A stretch of DNA of 16,864 bases. It comes from CAYJDG01 sp964368875 (lineage in GTDB: Bacteria > Pseudomonadota > Alphaproteobacteria > Micavibrionales > Micavibrionaceae). Shown here piece by piece: positions 14,778 through 16,864 of this stretch. The translations under genes were made by a program, and so were the position numbers. The stretch spans positions 1-16,864 of the forward strand of contig CAYJDG010000045.1 of NCBI GenBank assembly GCA_964368875.1, read 5' to 3'. The notes under the pieces were generated by a model that had not been told where the DNA came from, made no database searches, and saw only the letters and a program-made list of their open reading frames with translations. Numbering within the stretch: position 1 is the first letter of the stretch; each line of letters starts with the position of its first letter.

Positions 14778-15349
14778 CGGATGTCCAATCCAGCAGGGCT
14801 GACGTTAGCAGGCCTGGAAGTTTCAGCAGCGTCGCGTCGTTTCCATACCAGCGCAATAGAGCGCCCATCAAGAAAAGGATTGGCGCGGTTTAATTGTGGT
14901 TGCGCGCGCAGCATTTCCCCCGGGCCGCCGGGGCCAACAATACGGCCATATTCACGCAAGCCTTGCGCCGTAATCTGCACATTCGGGATATGGCTCGCAT
15001 GTACGGATTCGCGCGCCAGTTCGAGCGTGCCGGTGGCAATCATATTGCGCACCAGGTGCAACAGCCGATCATTACCAACTCCCTCTAATTCGGGAAAATG
15101 ACACCCTTTATGCGTGGCGGCATGAACCAATAATGTCGTGACCACGCGCCGGTCTTCAATAACCGGGTCTTTTCCTTGTCGCAGCAGCAGATCGCATTCG
15201 TCCTGATAGCTTAACGGGCCTTGAGGGGAGGCAAGCTCTGCCTCCTGTGCCGGTTCTTCTATGGCTGGCTCAGGTTCAACCGCCGCATCCCATTGCGGAA
15301 TCAAAGGGGGGATATCCCGGGCGAAAGCCGATGCGTAATGTTGTAACAT
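14774..15349 (-). CDS. Hypothetical protein with possible winged-helix segment, 191 aa
   Basis: I do not recognise a named family. The N-terminal 50 residues are Pro/Glu/Ala-rich and probably disordered (WDAAVEPEPAIEEPAQEAEL). Residues about 65-135 look like a winged helix-turn-helix: helices in RRVVTTLLVHAATHKG and DRLLHLVRNMIATGTLEL, then a wing ending VQITAQGLREYGRIV, reminiscent of the ITPEGLxY ending of wHTH regulators. The C-terminus is Gly/Pro-rich, then basic. The stop codon TAG shares CTAG (14774-14777) with the TAG of ung. The ATG at 15349 follows an in-frame TAA directly, has no good SD, and overlaps a TATAAT sequence (15348-15353). The real start may therefore lie downstream, for example a TTG at residue 16, or use a leaderless mode. 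An inverted repeat straddles the start. A DNA-binding role is inferred only. Confidence 0.6.
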   Translation of the reverse strand: MLQHYASAFARDIPPLIPQWDAAVEPEPAIEEPAQEAELASPQGPLSYQDECDLLLRQGKDPVIEDRRVVTTLLVHAATHKGCHFPELEGVGNDRLLHLVRNMIATGTLELARESVHASHIPNVQITAQGLREYGRIVGPGGPGEMLRAQPQLNRANPFLDGRSIALVWKRRDAAETSRPANVSPAGLDIR

Positions 15350-15351
15350 TA
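15336..15351. promoter_or_regulatory. Inverted repeat TAATGTT-GT-AACATTA over the start codon
   Basis: Perfect 7-bp arms around a 2-bp centre span the ATG (15347-15349) of the minus-strand 191-aa gene and overlap its TATAAT box (15348-15353). Size and placement fit a repressor operator, possibly autoregulatory if the product is a winged-helix protein. Confidence 0.45.
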
Positions 15352-15546
15352 TAGAAAGTAACCCCTGCCTTAAGTATTTTTTGCCTGTTTTATGGCCGGG
15401 TTCTTTTAAGTCCGGTTTCAGGTCTATTGATTGAAAGTATTACCCAAAATCACGGCTCCGCAATCGAAAACTGGATAGCTGACCTGTAAAATGCACAGGC
15501 TTGAGCGGATGTTTTACGGGAATCTGATAAAGTTCCGAAAATCATG

Positions 15547-15576
15547 TTGACACTTTGTTAAGAGTCGACATATAGT
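15547..15576 (+). promoter_or_regulatory. Promoter of the rpsL operon, TTGACA-N18-TATAGT
   Basis: The -35 is a perfect TTGACA (15547-15552) and the -10 TATAGT (15571-15576) matches 5 of 6 consensus bases, with an 18-bp spacer. It is the best promoter in the window. Transcription would start near 15583, about 225 nt before rpsL. The stretch 15350-15546 before it holds no gene that I can support. It contains only a small hairpin CCTGT/ACAGG (15483-15499) and AT-rich sequence that probably includes the promoter of the minus-strand gene. Confidence 0.75.
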
Positions 15577-15582
15577 CCGGCC

Positions 15583-15807
15583 ACATTGTAATGGATGCGC
15601 TGGTCGTAGGCCGCTGAAGGCAAGGATAAGTCCTTGATTTTAAAGGCCTAAACGCTGTGCTAAAAATCTCCTCGGAGATGTCCGTGTCTGGCCCTTCTTT
15701 AGAGGCGTCAGGGTTGTAAAGCCCTTGACTCTCCGGTCTGTACGCGGTACGACGCCACTCATCCACAACAATTTTGATGACTCTAAAGGGAATAAGGGCA
15801 CCACAAT
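15583..15807 (+). promoter_or_regulatory. Structured 5' leader of the rpsL-rpsG-fusA operon
   Basis: Three successive structures are visible. First, TAGGCC (15607-15612) pairs with GGCCTA (15645-15650) and encloses CAAGGA-TAAG-TCCTTG (15621-15636), leaving an 8/8-nt internal loop. Second, ATCTC-CTCG-GAGAT (15666-15679) is a 5-bp stem with a tetraloop. Third, GTCAGGG (15707-15713) pairs with CCC-T-TGAC (15722-15729) with one bulged T. None ends in a T tract, so this is not a plain terminator. No credible leader peptide was seen. Control by a ribosomal protein or by RNA processing is inferred. The rpsL ribosome binding site TAAGGG is at 15793-15798. Confidence 0.5.
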
Positions 15808-16179
15808 ATGCCAACGATTCAACAGCTTATACGTAAACCACGCGCTAAACAGGTTGTACGCAAGAAGAACCGGGCTCTGAAACAGAACCCTCAGGTTCGC
15901 GGTGTCTGTACCCGTGTTTACACAACCACCCCTAAAAAGCCGAACTCGGCGCTCCGTAAAGTCGCCAAAGTGCGTCTGACGACCGGCATCGAAGTTATCT
16001 GCTACATCCGCGGCGAAGGCCACAACCTGCAGGAACACTCTGTTGTTCTCGTGCACGGCGGCCGCGTTAAAGATCTTCCCGGTGTTCGCTACCGTATCGT
16101 TCGCGGTGCGCTGGATACACAGGGCGTTAAAGACCGTAAGCAATCACGCTCCCATTATGGCGTGAAGAAGCCCAAGTAA
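15808..16179 (+). CDS. rpsL: 30S ribosomal protein S12
   Basis: S12 sits at the decoding centre of the 30S subunit and controls translation accuracy. The 123-residue length is normal for bacteria. The conserved TTTPKKPNSALRKVAKVRL has K43, and the GGRVKDLPGVRY loop has K88 and D89 (the usual methylthiolation site), so the classic streptomycin positions are wild type. Compared with E. coli S12, GGEGHNL reads RGEGHNL (R68), the loop entrance LIRGG reads LVHGG (H83), and VRYH reads VRYR. The ATG at 15808 has TAAGGG 9 nt upstream. rpsG follows after 19 bp. The E. coli S7 control site lies in a much longer rpsL-rpsG gap, which is absent here. Confidence 0.99.
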   Translation: MPTIQQLIRKPRAKQVVRKKNRALKQNPQVRGVCTRVYTTTPKKPNSALRKVAKVRLTTGIEVICYIRGEGHNLQEHSVVLVHGGRVKDLPGVRYRIVRGALDTQGVKDRKQSRSHYGVKKPK

Positions 16180-16198
16180 TTAAGAAGGATTTGAGAAG

Positions 16199-16711
16199 AT
16201 GTCTCGTCGTCACAGTGCCAAAAAGCGTGAAATTCTGCCGGACCCAATGTTCGGAGATCTCGTGCTGTCCAAGTTCATCAACATCATCATGACCCGTGGC
16301 AAAAAATCTGTCGCGGAAAGCATCGTTTATGATGCGATTGAACTGATCAACAAAAAAGCTGCCAATGATCTCGACTTCGGGGCATCCAGCGATCTCGCCA
16401 AGAAAAGCAAAGGTCTTGCTGTTCTGCTGATGGCGCTGAACAAAATCAAACCGACCATTGAAGTTCGCTCCCGCCGTGTTGGTGGTGCGACCTATCAGGT
16501 TCCGGTTGAAGTCCGTGCCGACCGTGGCATGGCCCTCGCGATGCGCTGGTTGCGCGACTACGCCCGTAACCGTGGCGAAAACACGATGGCAGAACGTCTG
16601 GCTGCTGAAGCTCTCGAAGCTGCCAATGATCGTGGCTCTGCAATCAAGAAGCGCGATGACACTCACAAAATGGCTGAAGCCAACCGCGCTTTCGCTCACT
16701 ACCGCTGGTAG
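16199..16711 (+). CDS. rpsG: 30S ribosomal protein S7
   Basis: S7 nucleates assembly of the 30S head by binding the 3' major domain of 16S rRNA and lies near the E and P sites. Recognisable blocks are the N-terminal MSRRHSAKKREILPDP, KKSVAESIVY, VRSRRVGGATYQVPVEVR (starting at 89) and the C-terminal THKMAEANRAFAHYRW. The protein is 170 residues against a usual length of about 156. The extra 14 residues fall at about 54-71 (ANDLDFGASSDLAKKSKG) in the loop before the LAVLLMALNKI helix. AAGGA (16185-16189) is 9 nt before the ATG. It is co-transcribed with rpsL and fusA. Direct feedback by S7 at a long intergenic operator, as in E. coli, cannot operate in the 19-bp gap. Confidence 0.99.
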   Translation: MSRRHSAKKREILPDPMFGDLVLSKFINIIMTRGKKSVAESIVYDAIELINKKAANDLDFGASSDLAKKSKGLAVLLMALNKIKPTIEVRSRRVGGATYQVPVEVRADRGMALAMRWLRDYARNRGENTMAERLAAEALEAANDRGSAIKKRDDTHKMAEANRAFAHYRW

Positions 16712-16738
16712 AAATCAGGACAACAGGAACTTTAAATT

Positions 16739-16864
16739 ATGGCTCGCGAATATCCTCTGCAAAACTATCGTAACTTCGGCATCATGGCGCACATCGATGC
16801 TGGCAAGACGACTTGCACCGAACGCGTTCTTTACTACACAGGTAAAGAGCACAAGATCGGTGAA
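16739..16864 (+). CDS. fusA: Elongation factor G, 5' end only
   Basis: This is the first 42 codons of the translocation GTPase, cut by the right edge. MAREYPLQNYRNFGIMAHID leads into the P-loop AHIDAGKTT (17-25), followed by TERVLYYTGKEHKIGE, diagnostic of EF-G. AGGA (16725-16728) lies 10 nt before the ATG. The 27-bp gap after rpsG places it in the same operon. tufA commonly follows in relatives but lies outside the window. Confidence 0.96.
   Translation, partial: MAREYPLQNYRNFGIMAHIDAGKTTCTERVLYYTGKEHKIGE

Noticed and set aside
14781..15101. A 106-codon plus-strand frame after ung
   Set aside because: It lies wholly opposite the minus-strand 191-aa gene. Its composition looks like a shadow and it has no RBS.

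Overview
The window reads as chromosomal DNA of a Gram-negative bacterium, most likely an alphaproteobacterium. The evidence is the RpoB, RpoC, S12, S7 and EF-G sequences, a signal-peptide-bearing outer-membrane beta-barrel protein, and the rpoB-rpoC ... rpsL-rpsG-fusA order. I cannot name a genus. No CRISPR array, insertion sequence, transposase, integrase, rRNA or canonical tRNA was seen.

Layout, left to right. (1) Positions 1-2915: the 3' part of a large cysteine-rich surface or secreted protein, ending at an intrinsic terminator. It has an Lcl/DUF1566-like domain and two tandem Ig-like + DUF1554-like units. (2) 2972-3487, minus strand: a Thr/Ser-rich protein of unknown function. (3) 3488-3894: a 407-bp divergent intergenic region. 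It holds a perfect 14-bp palindrome, a promoter-like pair followed about 90 bp later by a strong terminator (a candidate small RNA or attenuated leader), and two mutually exclusive hairpins before rpoB. (4) 3895-12432: rpoB and rpoC, the two largest subunits of RNA polymerase, separated by 78 bp with a GC-rich hairpin and closed by a strong terminator. (5) 12502-15349: four genes standing where many relatives have rpoC directly next to rpsL. They are an unknown 256-residue protein, a minus-strand outer-membrane beta-barrel protein, ung (uracil-DNA glycosylase, with a TTG start) and a minus-strand possible winged-helix protein. (6) 15350-15807: a 458-bp region with a near-consensus promoter and a structured leader of about 225 nt. 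(7) 15808-16864: rpsL, rpsG and the first 42 codons of fusA (the str operon), running off the right edge.

How the genes work together: rpoB/rpoC and rpsL/rpsG/fusA are core transcription and translation genes. Their contiguity is broken at two points compared with the usual rplKAJL-rpoBC-rpsL-rpsG-fusA cluster: rplJL is absent upstream of rpoB, and accessory genes separate rpoC from rpsL. Each block therefore needs its own promoter and terminator, and the sequence shows good candidates for both. The most interesting material is regulatory rather than a new enzymatic system. It comprises the structured rpsL leader, the promoter/terminator module and alternative hairpins before rpoB, and an inverted repeat straddling the start codon of the possible winged-helix gene. 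I did not find a clear previously undescribed multi-gene system.
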